NCBI GenBank assembly: GCA_017303635.1
Contig: JAFLCG010000013.1
Location: 62,001 to 126,000, forward strand
Origin: Anaerolineae bacterium
GTDB taxonomy: Bacteria; Chloroflexota; Anaerolineae; Aggregatilineales; Phototrophicaceae
Direction of reading: 5' to 3'
Length of the DNA stretch: 64,000 nucleotides
Both the position numbers and the translations under genes were made by a program. The notes beneath the pieces were generated by a model, which was not told the origin of the DNA, did no database searches, and saw only the letters and a list, made by a program, of their open reading frames with translations. Positions 1 to 7,503 of this stretch are shown here, piece after piece. Every line of letters begins with the position of its first letter. The stretch's first letter is position 1.

Positions 1-379
1 TCACAATAGACTTTTCCACCATGCGGATGCGACTTCCGGACGGCAGCAGTAGCAGTGGAATACTAAATGCGTTGGCCTCGGCAATCGCTGCTGGAGAGGC
101 CGCCTCACAAAGTACCACGCCTGAGGCATTCATGTCGGCAGCCATGCGGACCACATCTACATCGGTAAGCTGGCGCTGACCATTGCCTTCGGGTGAGGAG
201 AGCAGGGCAAGTTCGCCGCGCTGCAGGGCTTTGATCGCACTCTTGTTTTCCGGGTAGATGACGGTTGCCCAGGTAACGCTTTGACCCAGATGCCCATCGC
301 CTGCTATAACTCGGGTACCGAGAGGTAAGGCCTGTTTACGAATGTCCTCGACCGTAATGCTGGTGATCTGATCAATCAT
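1..379 (-). CDS. PucR-family regulator, N-terminal part (truncated by window edge)
   Basis: The reading frame starts at an ATG on the minus strand at 379 and runs off the left edge, so only about 126 residues are visible. The start MIDQITSITVEDIRKQALP, followed by GTRVIAGDGHLGQSVTWATV, resembles the N-terminal sensory domain of PucR-type purine catabolism regulators. In that family the opening TVEDIL..ALP.G..V.AG is typical and a C-terminal PucR helix-turn-helix follows. The helix-turn-helix part lies outside the window. The regulated pathway cannot be told from what is visible. The family call is from motif recognition only. Confidence 0.7.
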   Translation of the reverse strand, partial: MIDQITSITVEDIRKQALPLGTRVIAGDGHLGQSVTWATVIYPENKSAIKALQRGELALLSSPEGNGQRQLTDVDVVRMAADMNASGVVLCEAASPAAIAEANAFSIPLLLLPSGSRIRMVEKSIV

Positions 380-507
380 GTCCGCTCATTGTATCTTGGT
401 ATTCGTGCACAATATCCGATAGTGATACCGGGCTTTTGGTCGAAAGTCAACATAAACGTGTGCAATCCATCCAAAATTGGTCTTAGGTTTGTGCAGTTAT
501 AGGTTGC

Positions 508-903
508 TTAGGTTTCACCTGTCAGGAGGCCAATCAGGATGACTATCGCGAAGATGATGAGGGCTATACCAAGAAAATCTCGTGTTGGATCCAGATAGAG
601 GTTGAACAGCATCAATCCCACTAAGGCTGCTCCACCCAACCAGGTCACCGGGCTGACCATCCAACCGCGCATATACTGCAACATCCCTGAGCCTAAGAGG
701 ATAATAGCCCCGGCCAGTGGAAGTACCCAGTTGATTCCCATTGTTTCAAGATTGAGCAGATTAAGAATGGCGAATACCAGCACCAGCAGGAACCACGTCA
801 TACGCTCGACCCGGGCTTCGGCATAACTTTTGCGGCGATCGTAACGGTCGTCATCCTGGTTTCGTCGCTGACGATTTTCTTTGCGTGAACGTTTTCGGCT
901 CAT
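508..903 (-). CDS. small multi-span membrane protein, unknown function
   Basis: I place the start at the ATG at 903 rather than the one four codons upstream, because a GAGGGGAAAG ribosome-binding sequence lies directly before it and overlaps the upstream ATG. The product is 131 residues. It has a very basic, charged N-terminus (MSRKRSRKENRQRRN) followed by about four hydrophobic segments (residues about 35-55, 58-77, 84-102 and 108-128), so an inner-membrane protein with a cytoplasmic basic tail is likely. I do not recognise a family. It stands alone between two divergent neighbours. Confidence 0.6.
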   Translation of the reverse strand: MSRKRSRKENRQRRNQDDDRYDRRKSYAEARVERMTWFLLVLVFAILNLLNLETMGINWVLPLAGAIILLGSGMLQYMRGWMVSPVTWLGGAALVGLMLFNLYLDPTRDFLGIALIIFAIVILIGLLTGET

Positions 904-1015
904 CTTTCCCCTCATTGGTCAGGTGTAGTACATCCGTTCCAGCATACCCTCACTGGCACTTTTAGGCCAACCGCGTAATCATAGGCAGGGTAGATAAGAA
1001 AGGGTTTGGGTACGT

Positions 1016-1939
1016 ATGGTGGTGAGTCGTAGGTTGCTGGCCTGGTTCAGGCATGGGTTTACCCTGCTGATATTGTTGGGTTTTCTCTCCGCTTGTGACC
1101 CGGCAAATAATGATCGGTTGGATTCAGGGCCAGTATTGTTGCAGGATGTGACACTGGGAGCGGCTGTCCCATCGCCGACGCGGGTTCTCAGTCCGACGCC
1201 GACCTTCATCCCGATTGGTGTCACATCAGAGTTGCTTTCACCTCTGCAGGCTCCTACGATTGAGGTGAGCTTTGTGTTAGTCACCCCCACGCCACCGCCA
1301 AGTAAAACCCCTACCATTACGCCGACGCTTTCACGGACACCTACATCGGTACCGCCGACTAGTCTGATTACTGTAGTCCCGCCAACAGCACCCTTATTTG
1401 TCTATCCCGCTCCTATAATGGGGACATCGCCTCCGGCTGGATTTACGAATCCGCAGGTGCCAACCCCGCAGCCCAATATCATTACGGGGCCCTGCCAGAT
1501 TGCCTGGTTCTTTACCATCATTTCCCCGGCAAATTGTCCTCTTGGGCCAGCAGCAAGTGGATCTGGCGCGTTTCAACAGTTTCAGAATGGTGTCATGATC
1601 TGGATTCAAGCGCAGGATGCCGTCTATGTGATATATGATAGTGCGACGGTTCCCCGTTGGCAGGTGTTTCAGGATACCTTCACTGAAGGTATCCCGGATG
1701 ACACTTCCTGGGCCGGTACGCCACCACAATTTACATTCTATCCCAGGCGTGGTTTTGGCCTGATCTGGCGCAACCAATTAGGTGTTCGTGATCGACTGGG
1801 GTGGGCGGTTAGCGAAAACGAGATTGGTTATTCCCCTCAGGTGCAGATTGGCAGTGATTCTTTTATCTATATCAGCGATCCGCGGGGGGGGGTACTGAGC
1901 CTGACGCCCAACGGACAAGATTGGCGACGGTACAACTAA
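1016..1939 (+). CDS. Thr/Pro-linker lipoprotein, unknown function
   Basis: A 307-residue protein. Its N-terminal signal sequence ends in a lipobox, LLGFLSAC, so it is probably a lipid-anchored exported protein. Residues about 50-130 are a low-complexity linker rich in Thr, Pro and Ser (TPTPPPSKTPTITPTL), which usually holds a domain away from the membrane. The remaining C-terminal region (about 150-307) looks folded and aromatic-rich, with no family I recognise. The gene ends 14 bases before the phosphofructokinase start, so the two may be co-transcribed. Such lipoproteins are common in Chloroflexota, which is the basis for calling it real. Confidence 0.7.
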   Translation: MVVSRRLLAWFRHGFTLLILLGFLSACDPANNDRLDSGPVLLQDVTLGAAVPSPTRVLSPTPTFIPIGVTSELLSPLQAPTIEVSFVLVTPTPPPSKTPTITPTLSRTPTSVPPTSLITVVPPTAPLFVYPAPIMGTSPPAGFTNPQVPTPQPNIITGPCQIAWFFTIISPANCPLGPAASGSGAFQQFQNGVMIWIQAQDAVYVIYDSATVPRWQVFQDTFTEGIPDDTSWAGTPPQFTFYPRRGFGLIWRNQLGVRDRLGWAVSENEIGYSPQVQIGSDSFIYISDPRGGVLSLTPNGQDWRRYN

Positions 1940-1953
1940 CCGTTGGAGCAAGT

Positions 1954-3042
1954 ATGGTTGCCCACAAACGAATCGGCATTTTGACTGGCGGGGGAGATGC
2001 CCCTGGTCTGAACGCAGTCATCCGCGCAGCCGTACTGACGGCTGAACATGTTTACGGCTGGGAAGTGATCGGTATCTTAGAGGGTTTTGATGGTTTGTAT
2101 CACCGATTGCCGCCCGTTGAATTGAATGAACGGGCTGTGCGCGATTTGCTGCCGCGTGGTGGCACGATTCTCGGCGCAGCCAACCGCGGCAGCCCCTTTC
2201 ATCATCCCAGGACGCAGACCGATGGGAGTGTGGTTTACGAAGATGTTTCCCATGAAGCACTCGAACGGATGCAGTCTTTCGGCTTGGATGCGTTGATTGT
2301 AGCGGGTGGGGATGGCACCATGTCGATTGCCTGGAAACTGGTGCAAATGGGCGCTCGCATTGTTGGTGTGCCCAAGACTATCGATAACGATCTTGGGCGT
2401 ACCGAGACTACCTTTGGTTTTGAGACTGCTGTTACTACGGCGACCGAGGCACTGGATCGGTTGCAGACGACGGCTGAGAGCCATCATCGGGTGATGGTTC
2501 TGGAAGTCATGGGGCGCGATGCGGGTTGGATTGCGTTGCAGAGCGGTGTATCCGGCGGAGCGGACGCTATTCTGATACCGGAGATTCCATTCGATATTGA
2601 CACTGTCTGTCAGAAGATTGAGCAAATTCAACTCACGGGACGGCGTTACAGTTTGATTGTGGTGGCCGAAGGTGCCCGTCCAAGAAATGGTGAACAACGT
2701 TATCACATCAACGATCAGAAACAGGGCGGAAAACGCCTTGGTGGTATTGGTCATCAGGTTGGGCAAATGCTAGGCGATAAGATCGATTCAGAGGTGCGTG
2801 TCACCGTACTGGGTCATGTTCAACGGGGTGGTCAGCCTATTCCCTCGGACCGTTGGTTGGCGACCCGCTTTGGTGCACAGGCCGTTCATCTGGTCGCTAA
2901 CGAGCAGTGGGGGATGATGGTTGCTTTAGAGAGCAGTCGGATGGTGGCTGTGCCTATGTCTGAAGCGGCTACGACCAAGACCGTTGATCCACAGGGGGAA
3001 ATGGTGCAGATGGCCCGTGAATTAGGAATTGTGTTTGGATGA
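1954..3042 (+). CDS. pfkA: 6-phosphofructokinase (group III type)
   Basis: The product (362 residues) has the full phosphofructokinase motif set. GGGDAPGLNAVIR is at the N-terminus, GGDGT at about residues 118-122, PKTIDND at 140-146, and MGRDAGW follows. It would phosphorylate fructose 6-phosphate in glycolysis. Gly after GGD (E. coli position 104) is the ATP-type residue. Lys in PKTIDND (position 124) is the residue seen in pyrophosphate enzymes. The G/K combination is known from group III enzymes such as the ATP-dependent one of Streptomyces, so ATP use is more likely but not certain. I chose the ATG at 1954, preceded by GGAG, over a TTG at 1921 that overlaps the lipoprotein gene. Confidence 0.92.
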   Translation: MVAHKRIGILTGGGDAPGLNAVIRAAVLTAEHVYGWEVIGILEGFDGLYHRLPPVELNERAVRDLLPRGGTILGAANRGSPFHHPRTQTDGSVVYEDVSHEALERMQSFGLDALIVAGGDGTMSIAWKLVQMGARIVGVPKTIDNDLGRTETTFGFETAVTTATEALDRLQTTAESHHRVMVLEVMGRDAGWIALQSGVSGGADAILIPEIPFDIDTVCQKIEQIQLTGRRYSLIVVAEGARPRNGEQRYHINDQKQGGKRLGGIGHQVGQMLGDKIDSEVRVTVLGHVQRGGQPIPSDRWLATRFGAQAVHLVANEQWGMMVALESSRMVAVPMSEAATTKTVDPQGEMVQMARELGIVFG

Positions 3043-3920
3043 CACCTCTTCAAAGCCCTAAAAGTGGGCATGCCAGCCGTCGAATGCTGTTGTTTTCCCT
3101 GTTTTTTTGGCCGCTATTTGTTTGTGGGGCCACGGTACTTTTCTATTTGGTCTTTCCACCGGCGCGCCTAAATCTGCTCGTCATGGGAGTCGATTCCAGA
3201 GGTTCAGAGGGATATGTTGCGCGTACCGATAGCATGATGCTGGTGGGTGCGAATCCCTCTCAATTGCGTCTGAGCCTGCTAGGGCTTAGTCGTGAGTTGT
3301 TTATCGAGGTACCGGGTTATGGCACCCAGCAAATCAACGTGGTCAATGTGCTGGGTGAACAGGACGCTGCTGGAAATGGCCCCCTCCTACTTGCAGCCAG
3401 TATTAACGCGGGTTTTGGTATTCAAGTCGATCGCTATTTAAGGCTGGATTTTGATGCGTTTATCGCGCTGGTCGATGCTGTTGGTGGTGTGACAGTGGAT
3501 GTTGAAAAACGAATTGTAGACGATTTGTATCCAGATGGCGCAGGTGGGTACCAGGTTGTGACGTTTGAGCCGGGGGTTCAAGAACTAAATGGTGAGCGGG
3601 CGCTCATGTATGCCCGCACGCGCCATACTGATGATGATTACGCTCGCGCAGCTCGTCAACAGCAAATCATCTCTGGTTTGTTGACCCGATTGCGGAATCC
3701 ACTCCGGTGGCCTGGCGCGTGGCTAGCATTCAATCAACATGTGGATACCAACCTGACACTGGGTGATATGCTGGCATTAGGGCCGACTGCGATCCTGAAT
3801 ATCGGGCGTTATGAACGCCTCGTCATTAATCGGGACTACATTGTGGGTACAGCTGCTGGTCATCCCATGCCCGACTATGAAAAGATAACGCCCTGGCTGG
3901 CAGGGCGCTTTGTCGATTGA
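3039..3920 (+). CDS. LytR-CpsA-Psr (LCP) family protein
   Basis: 293 residues with an N-terminal transmembrane helix (about 15-40) and an extracytoplasmic LCP domain. Recognisable LCP elements are LNLLVMGVDSRG, the RTDSMM segment, LSRELFIEVPGYG, a VDAVGGVTVDV stretch and ALMYARTRHTDDDYARAARQQ near the C-terminus. Family members transfer lipid-linked glycopolymers to cell-wall or surface acceptors, or bind the lipid pyrophosphate. The start overlaps the phosphofructokinase stop by four bases (ATGA), so translation is probably coupled. The acceptor in this organism is unknown. A second LCP gene lies at 39242-40663. Confidence 0.9.
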   Translation: MTPLQSPKSGHASRRMLLFSLFFWPLFVCGATVLFYLVFPPARLNLLVMGVDSRGSEGYVARTDSMMLVGANPSQLRLSLLGLSRELFIEVPGYGTQQINVVNVLGEQDAAGNGPLLLAASINAGFGIQVDRYLRLDFDAFIALVDAVGGVTVDVEKRIVDDLYPDGAGGYQVVTFEPGVQELNGERALMYARTRHTDDDYARAARQQQIISGLLTRLRNPLRWPGAWLAFNQHVDTNLTLGDMLALGPTAILNIGRYERLVINRDYIVGTAAGHPMPDYEKITPWLAGRFVD

Positions 3921-3943
3921 ATAGCTGGTTCCGCAGTTTGGGT

Positions 3944-4369
3944 TTAGCTGGCCGGTTTTTCGCGTAGGAGACGGTCATAAGCACCCTCCCAGAGCGCTTC
4001 AGTCCGTGTGAATTTGGTTACTTTGATGTCAGCGACATGGGGTAGCAGCTTCATCATCAGGTTGGGTAGACCGGTATACTCATCTTGAAAACACATCTGC
4101 TGGAGTTGATCAGCCATATCGTTGACCCACATATAGCGGCGGCGCAGGTCTTCGGCTTTCATCCAATAATCGCGCTTTTCCCATGCTTTGGCAGACTCAT
4201 CGATGCCTGAGTCGATCTCACGTAGACAGTAAACGAGCAGCGCCAGCATGTCACGCGAGGTATTGTCAAAAGTCGGTTTCTGGCTCAAATGGCGCAGGAG
4301 TTCGGCTATCGTTCGCAGAAGCTGATTCCGCTGCTTACCTGTGCTATCAGTATTGATGACCCGGCTCAT
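3944..4369 (-). CDS. hypothetical helical protein, third gene of a three-gene operon
   Basis: 141 residues, predicted mostly helical and soluble, with no signal peptide or membrane segment. Leu-rich amphipathic stretches (LLRTIAELLRHLSQ, MADQLQQMCF) suggest helix bundles. I do not recognise a family. It is the last of three genes read from the minus strand, starting 51 bases after the stop of the preceding one (4421-4918). It is probably co-transcribed with 4921-6516 from the promoter at 6602-6631. Confidence 0.65.
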   Translation of the reverse strand: MSRVINTDSTGKQRNQLLRTIAELLRHLSQKPTFDNTSRDMLALLVYCLREIDSGIDESAKAWEKRDYWMKAEDLRRRYMWVNDMADQLQQMCFQDEYTGLPNLMMKLLPHVADIKVTKFTRTEALWEGAYDRLLREKPAS

Positions 4370-4420
4370 GTGTTGCCTTCATTCCCTTCACTGAGGATGT
4401 CAAATAACACGACCCTGTAG

Positions 4421-4918
4421 CTATTCTTCTACCGGCCGAATCCCTTTATAGACGATACTTCCACCGATTGTCTTCAGAATGACATCTGCTTTGCGACCAA
4501 TCCGCTCAGCCAGATCTTTTGAACTCATGGGCATATTACCGGTTGCCAGAAAGACCCGGAAAATACTATCAATGAGTGAGGTATGCGGCCCGATGAAGTT
4601 CTCATCTTCAGCGGCGATCTGAATTGCCAATCCCAATTCATTCAATTGGAAGACTTCACCAGTGTCAGGATCAATGAAATCGATAATCCGATCTTCTTCC
4701 TGGTGGCTGAGGCGTTCGCGTTGTTCCGGCAGGAGATGACTTAACAAATAGCTTCGCAAGTCTTCGTTACTCTTATCCCACCAACCATAGTCAATGTGAT
4801 AACGAGTATCCTGGGTAGGCTTACGGAGAAACCCCGGAAGCGGCTTGGAAGCTGTCTTTTTTTCCTCAGCATCCGTAGCTGATTCAGCCTTTGTCTTCAG
4901 TGTGGTTTTTTCAGCCAT
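4421..4918 (-). CDS. hypothetical protein with C-terminal HTH-like segment
   Basis: 165 residues. The N-terminal 25 residues are charged and low in complexity (MAEKTTLKTKAESATDAEEKK), like a flexible tail. The middle part contains LSHLLPEQRERLSHQEEDR, then VFQLNELGLAIQIAAEDENF. The C-terminal stretch (about 124-160), with MPMSSKDLAERIGRKADVIL, looks like a helix-turn-helix or winged-helix unit. I do not recognise a family. Its start lies two bases past the stop of the 531-residue gene, which implies tight translational coupling and a shared function. Confidence 0.65.
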   Translation of the reverse strand: MAEKTTLKTKAESATDAEEKKTASKPLPGFLRKPTQDTRYHIDYGWWDKSNEDLRSYLLSHLLPEQRERLSHQEEDRIIDFIDPDTGEVFQLNELGLAIQIAAEDENFIGPHTSLIDSIFRVFLATGNMPMSSKDLAERIGRKADVILKTIGGSIVYKGIRPVEE

Positions 4919-4920
4919 GG

Positions 4921-6516
4921 CTATCGCTCCTGCTCATTGCTTAATTTCCAGTAATGACCGCCCACATTCTGGAAATCCGGGCTGGCGGCCAAGGCTGCGA
5001 AGATCGGCCCCGGCGGGCAACGGCGTAAGGCATTCAGCGCACTGTAGAGGGTTTTGGCATGTACGGTTCCCTGAGGCGTGAGAGAACCCAGTGGCCCGAT
5101 CAGCAGTTTTAAGGTTGAGATAAGCGGGCGTTTCTGTTTTTGGATCTCGAGTGCCAGTGCTTCTACACCAGCTAAGTCGTCGGCACCGATAATCATCTGT
5201 TCATCATAGGCAGCACCGATGCCACGCTTTTGATTCTCGAAGGTGAGGCCATCTTGCTTAGGGACCATCAAGCGGATCCACTCGGTACGGGCTTTGTAGC
5301 TATCAAAGTTGATGATGACTTTACCAGGAGCACCCTGCTTGAGTGTCAAAAACGCGCCGATGGGTAATTTGTGTTTGCGGTAGAAAGGTGCAAGCCCATA
5401 GACATAGCGTTCTTTGCGGACAACCCACGCGGGAAATTCCTCGCCGTCCTGTCCGTCTACCATCGTGAACCAAACACGTGGACTTTGCCGGGCGGTAGGG
5501 AAAATGGTTTCCGTTTTCAGGCTGAGGGGTAGGGTTCCTAAGCGCCGATGGGGGAAAATAAGGGTGATTTTGACTTCTTCCGGAACCTCATCCAGTTCGT
5601 CGGCTTCAGTCAACTCATCATCTATTTCAGCTTCTAACGCCAGCAGGTCAGGCGTAATGAGATCGCGGTTATAGTCAATCGGGCTATAGCGTAACTGAGG
5701 CGGCGTGTTGAGCACTTCAGTTGGCTCCAGGCGGGAAAGGAACCAGAGTACTTCACCCGTCGGCCCGACTTCATCAAAGCGGCTATCCTGCCGCAAGCCA
5801 TAGTTGAGGGAGAAAACTTGAAGCTCTATTGGAGCTTTGCCTACGCCACCAATTTGTTCAATGATCTCGTTGGTATGGAGGGGGCCGCCCTCGCTCATAT
5901 CCAGCACCGCTTCTGCCAGGTTGAGATGACCGACATTGATCTCCATCATCAGGTCGCGCGGGAACCAGGTATGCGCCATGTAGATGAGATCTTTGTTTTT
6001 ACGCAGTCGTTCTTCCAGCAATGCGACGATATGATCTCCAGAACTTTCCAGAATGCTTTCTACGTTGAGTTGACTGCTATCGAATGGCAGGCCCGGTTCA
6101 TCTTCCAATGCCTCGATCATATCTAAAGGCACAGTCAGGCCGGCAGCGAATTCCCGAAGTTTTTTGCCACGCGTGTTTTCGATGGGATTGTCAAATTTCA
6201 CCTGGATAACGCTAAAGTTGCTGTAATCCGGGTTGTTGCCTTCACGTAAACCCATCACGATCCCGGTCTCATAATCAAACTCAGAGAATATGAGACGGTC
6301 ACCAACTGCGTATGAAAGTGATGGGTTATACAAGCGGGCATTCTGATAACGCTCGCGCAGATTGGCAGCCTCATTCTCAAGTCGATGTTCGACGAGTGCG
6401 CGTGCCAAGGTCTTGCTTGATAGGGGTTTTTCTTTCTCCAGCAGCAACCCGGTTAAATACTCGATGTCTTGGTCGTCAATTGTCAAATTGCGCGCCCAAT
6501 GATGACTTTGAATCAT
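4921..6516 (-). CDS. large protein with HARE-HTH-like winged helix, unknown function
   Basis: 531 residues, no signal or membrane segment. Residues about 1-125 contain PLSSKTLARALVEHRL and a beta-rich stretch, VGDRLIFSEFDYETGIVMGL. Residues about 197-262 (AEAVLDMSEGGPLHTNEII to DSRFDEVGPTGEVLWFL) have the layout of a HARE-HTH winged helix: EAVL, then G-PLH-EI, then SRF-VGP. In other proteins HARE-HTH domains link DNA or RNA polymerase enzymes to nucleic acids. The C-terminal half (about 310-531) is unassigned. The start is supported by GGAG upstream. First gene of a three-gene operon. The resemblance is by eye and the function is unknown. Confidence 0.7.
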   Translation of the reverse strand: MIQSHHWARNLTIDDQDIEYLTGLLLEKEKPLSSKTLARALVEHRLENEAANLRERYQNARLYNPSLSYAVGDRLIFSEFDYETGIVMGLREGNNPDYSNFSVIQVKFDNPIENTRGKKLREFAAGLTVPLDMIEALEDEPGLPFDSSQLNVESILESSGDHIVALLEERLRKNKDLIYMAHTWFPRDLMMEINVGHLNLAEAVLDMSEGGPLHTNEIIEQIGGVGKAPIELQVFSLNYGLRQDSRFDEVGPTGEVLWFLSRLEPTEVLNTPPQLRYSPIDYNRDLITPDLLALEAEIDDELTEADELDEVPEEVKITLIFPHRRLGTLPLSLKTETIFPTARQSPRVWFTMVDGQDGEEFPAWVVRKERYVYGLAPFYRKHKLPIGAFLTLKQGAPGKVIINFDSYKARTEWIRLMVPKQDGLTFENQKRGIGAAYDEQMIIGADDLAGVEALALEIQKQKRPLISTLKLLIGPLGSLTPQGTVHAKTLYSALNALRRCPPGPIFAALAASPDFQNVGGHYWKLSNEQER

Positions 6517-6601
6517 CGTGGTTACGCCTCCAGTGGAAAGTCAAAAGGGGGAAAATCAGCCGGATACTGCTGGGTGGGCGGTATGCCCGAAACGAATTTT
6601 C

Positions 6602-6631
6602 ATTATAACGAACGTCTTTCAGCAGGCGCAA
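6602..6631 (-). promoter_or_regulatory. sigma-70-type promoter for the three-gene unknown operon
   Basis: Reading the minus strand, TTGCGC (plus 6626-6631) is followed 18 bases later by a perfect TATAAT (plus 6602-6607). The first gene starts 86 bases downstream of the -10. It is divergent from the rpmH promoter; the two -35 boxes are 9 bases apart. Confidence 0.55.
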
Positions 6632-6639
6632 GCGTCGGG

Positions 6640-6669
6640 TTGACCGAGGCTGAGGCATTGTTATATACT
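6640..6669 (+). promoter_or_regulatory. sigma-70-type promoter for the rpmH-rnpA-yidD-yidC-jag cluster
   Basis: TTGACC at 6640-6645 is followed by TATATA (16-base spacer) or, overlapping it, TATACT at 6664-6669 (18-base spacer). The rpmH start is about 45 bases downstream of the -10. Coordinates may be off by one base. Confidence 0.55.
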
Positions 6670-6714
6670 TTCACAGTTTCATCAAATGAACGTTCAGAAC
6701 GAGGTATACACTGC

Positions 6715-6909
6715 ATGTCAACTAAGCGGACGTGGCAGCCTAAGATCCGCCGCCGCAAACGTGTTCACGGTTTCCGTCAACGTATGAAGACTGCTAAAGG
6801 TCGTAAGGTTTTGTCAGCGCGTCGTCGTGCAGGGCGTCACTCATTGACGGTTACACCTAACCATGTCAAGAAGGTCAACTGGAAGTCAAAGACGGCCCGC
6901 GAGGACTAA
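6715..6909 (+). CDS. rpmH: 50S ribosomal protein L34, with C-terminal extension
   Basis: 64 residues starting MSTKRTWQPKIRRRKRVHG, with the L34 signature KRTWQP...RVHGFRQRM and a run of Arg/Lys (LSARRRAGRHSLTV). The usual L34 is about 44-47 residues. Here about 18 extra basic and polar residues (ending KSKTARED) follow the core. The start is the ATG at 6715; a longer in-frame opening back to 6469 has no homology and crosses the promoter. The stop is three bases before rnpA, the classic gene order. Confidence 0.95.
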   Translation: MSTKRTWQPKIRRRKRVHGFRQRMKTAKGRKVLSARRRAGRHSLTVTPNHVKKVNWKSKTARED

Positions 6910-6912
6910 TCC

Positions 6913-7251
6913 ATGTTGGAGCGACTTCTCCGGTTACATCAGCCGGATGATTTCGCCCGGTTGCGTGCTGGTGGTAGGGTTTATCGTCACCCAGCAATGC
7001 TCTTGAGCTTGTTGCCCAATGGTCTGCCACACAATCGTTACGGCTTCATAACCAGCAAACAGATCGGCGGGGCGGTGCTACGGAACCGAACCCGCCGTCT
7101 GTTACGGGAAGCAATTCGTAAATTGCACCCGCGCATCTCGACCGGATATGATTTTGTCTTGATTGCCCGTCATGAGTTAACCAAGCAATCGTTGATGGAT
7201 TACGAGTTGACGATTGAATCACTGCTTCGTCAGGCTCGTGTGGTTGTATGA
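6913..7251 (+). CDS. rnpA: ribonuclease P protein component
   Basis: 112 residues. The family core RNRTRRLLREAIR is present at about residues 56-68, preceded by RYGFITSKQIGGAVLRNR and followed by YDFVLIARHEL. The protein binds the catalytic P RNA and helps mature the 5' end of tRNAs. It is placed between rpmH and yidD, as in most bacteria. The gene begins three bases after the rpmH stop, so it is translated from the same message. Confidence 0.95.
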   Translation: MLERLLRLHQPDDFARLRAGGRVYRHPAMLLSLLPNGLPHNRYGFITSKQIGGAVLRNRTRRLLREAIRKLHPRISTGYDFVLIARHELTKQSLMDYELTIESLLRQARVVV

Positions 7252-7264
7252 GGTGCTCGTCGGA

Positions 7265-7486
7265 ATGAAATTTCTCGCGTTGGGCTTGATCTGCTTCTAC
7301 AAGCGATTTCTCTCTCCACTGCTACCATCCGCTTGCATCTACGAACCAACCTGCTCCATGTATACGTATCAGGCTATAGAGCGTTTTGGGATTATTCGGG
7401 GAACATGGTTGGGTGCGAAACGGATCGCACGTTGCCATCCATTTGCCAAAGGTGGCTATGACCCGGTACCTGAAGCGCGGAAGTAA
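7265..7486 (+). CDS. yidD: membrane protein insertion efficiency factor YidD
   Basis: 73 residues from the ATG at 7265. The family signature is clear: FYKRFLSPLLP, CIYEPTCSMYTYQAIERFG, and RCHPFAKGGYDPVP at the end. YidD is a small amphipathic protein at the inner face of the membrane that helps YidC-dependent insertion. Upstream in-frame GTG codons (7253 and earlier) overlap rnpA and add residues not seen in the family, so the ATG is preferred. yidC follows one gene later. Confidence 0.93.
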   Translation: MKFLALGLICFYKRFLSPLLPSACIYEPTCSMYTYQAIERFGIIRGTWLGAKRIARCHPFAKGGYDPVPEARK

Positions 7487-7503
7487 GTAGTAAGGGGTCC
7501 AGC

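Noticed and set aside
6469..6714. Long in-frame 5' extension of rpmH
   Set aside because: It crosses the two promoters and has no resemblance to L34; the ATG at 6715 matches the family start.
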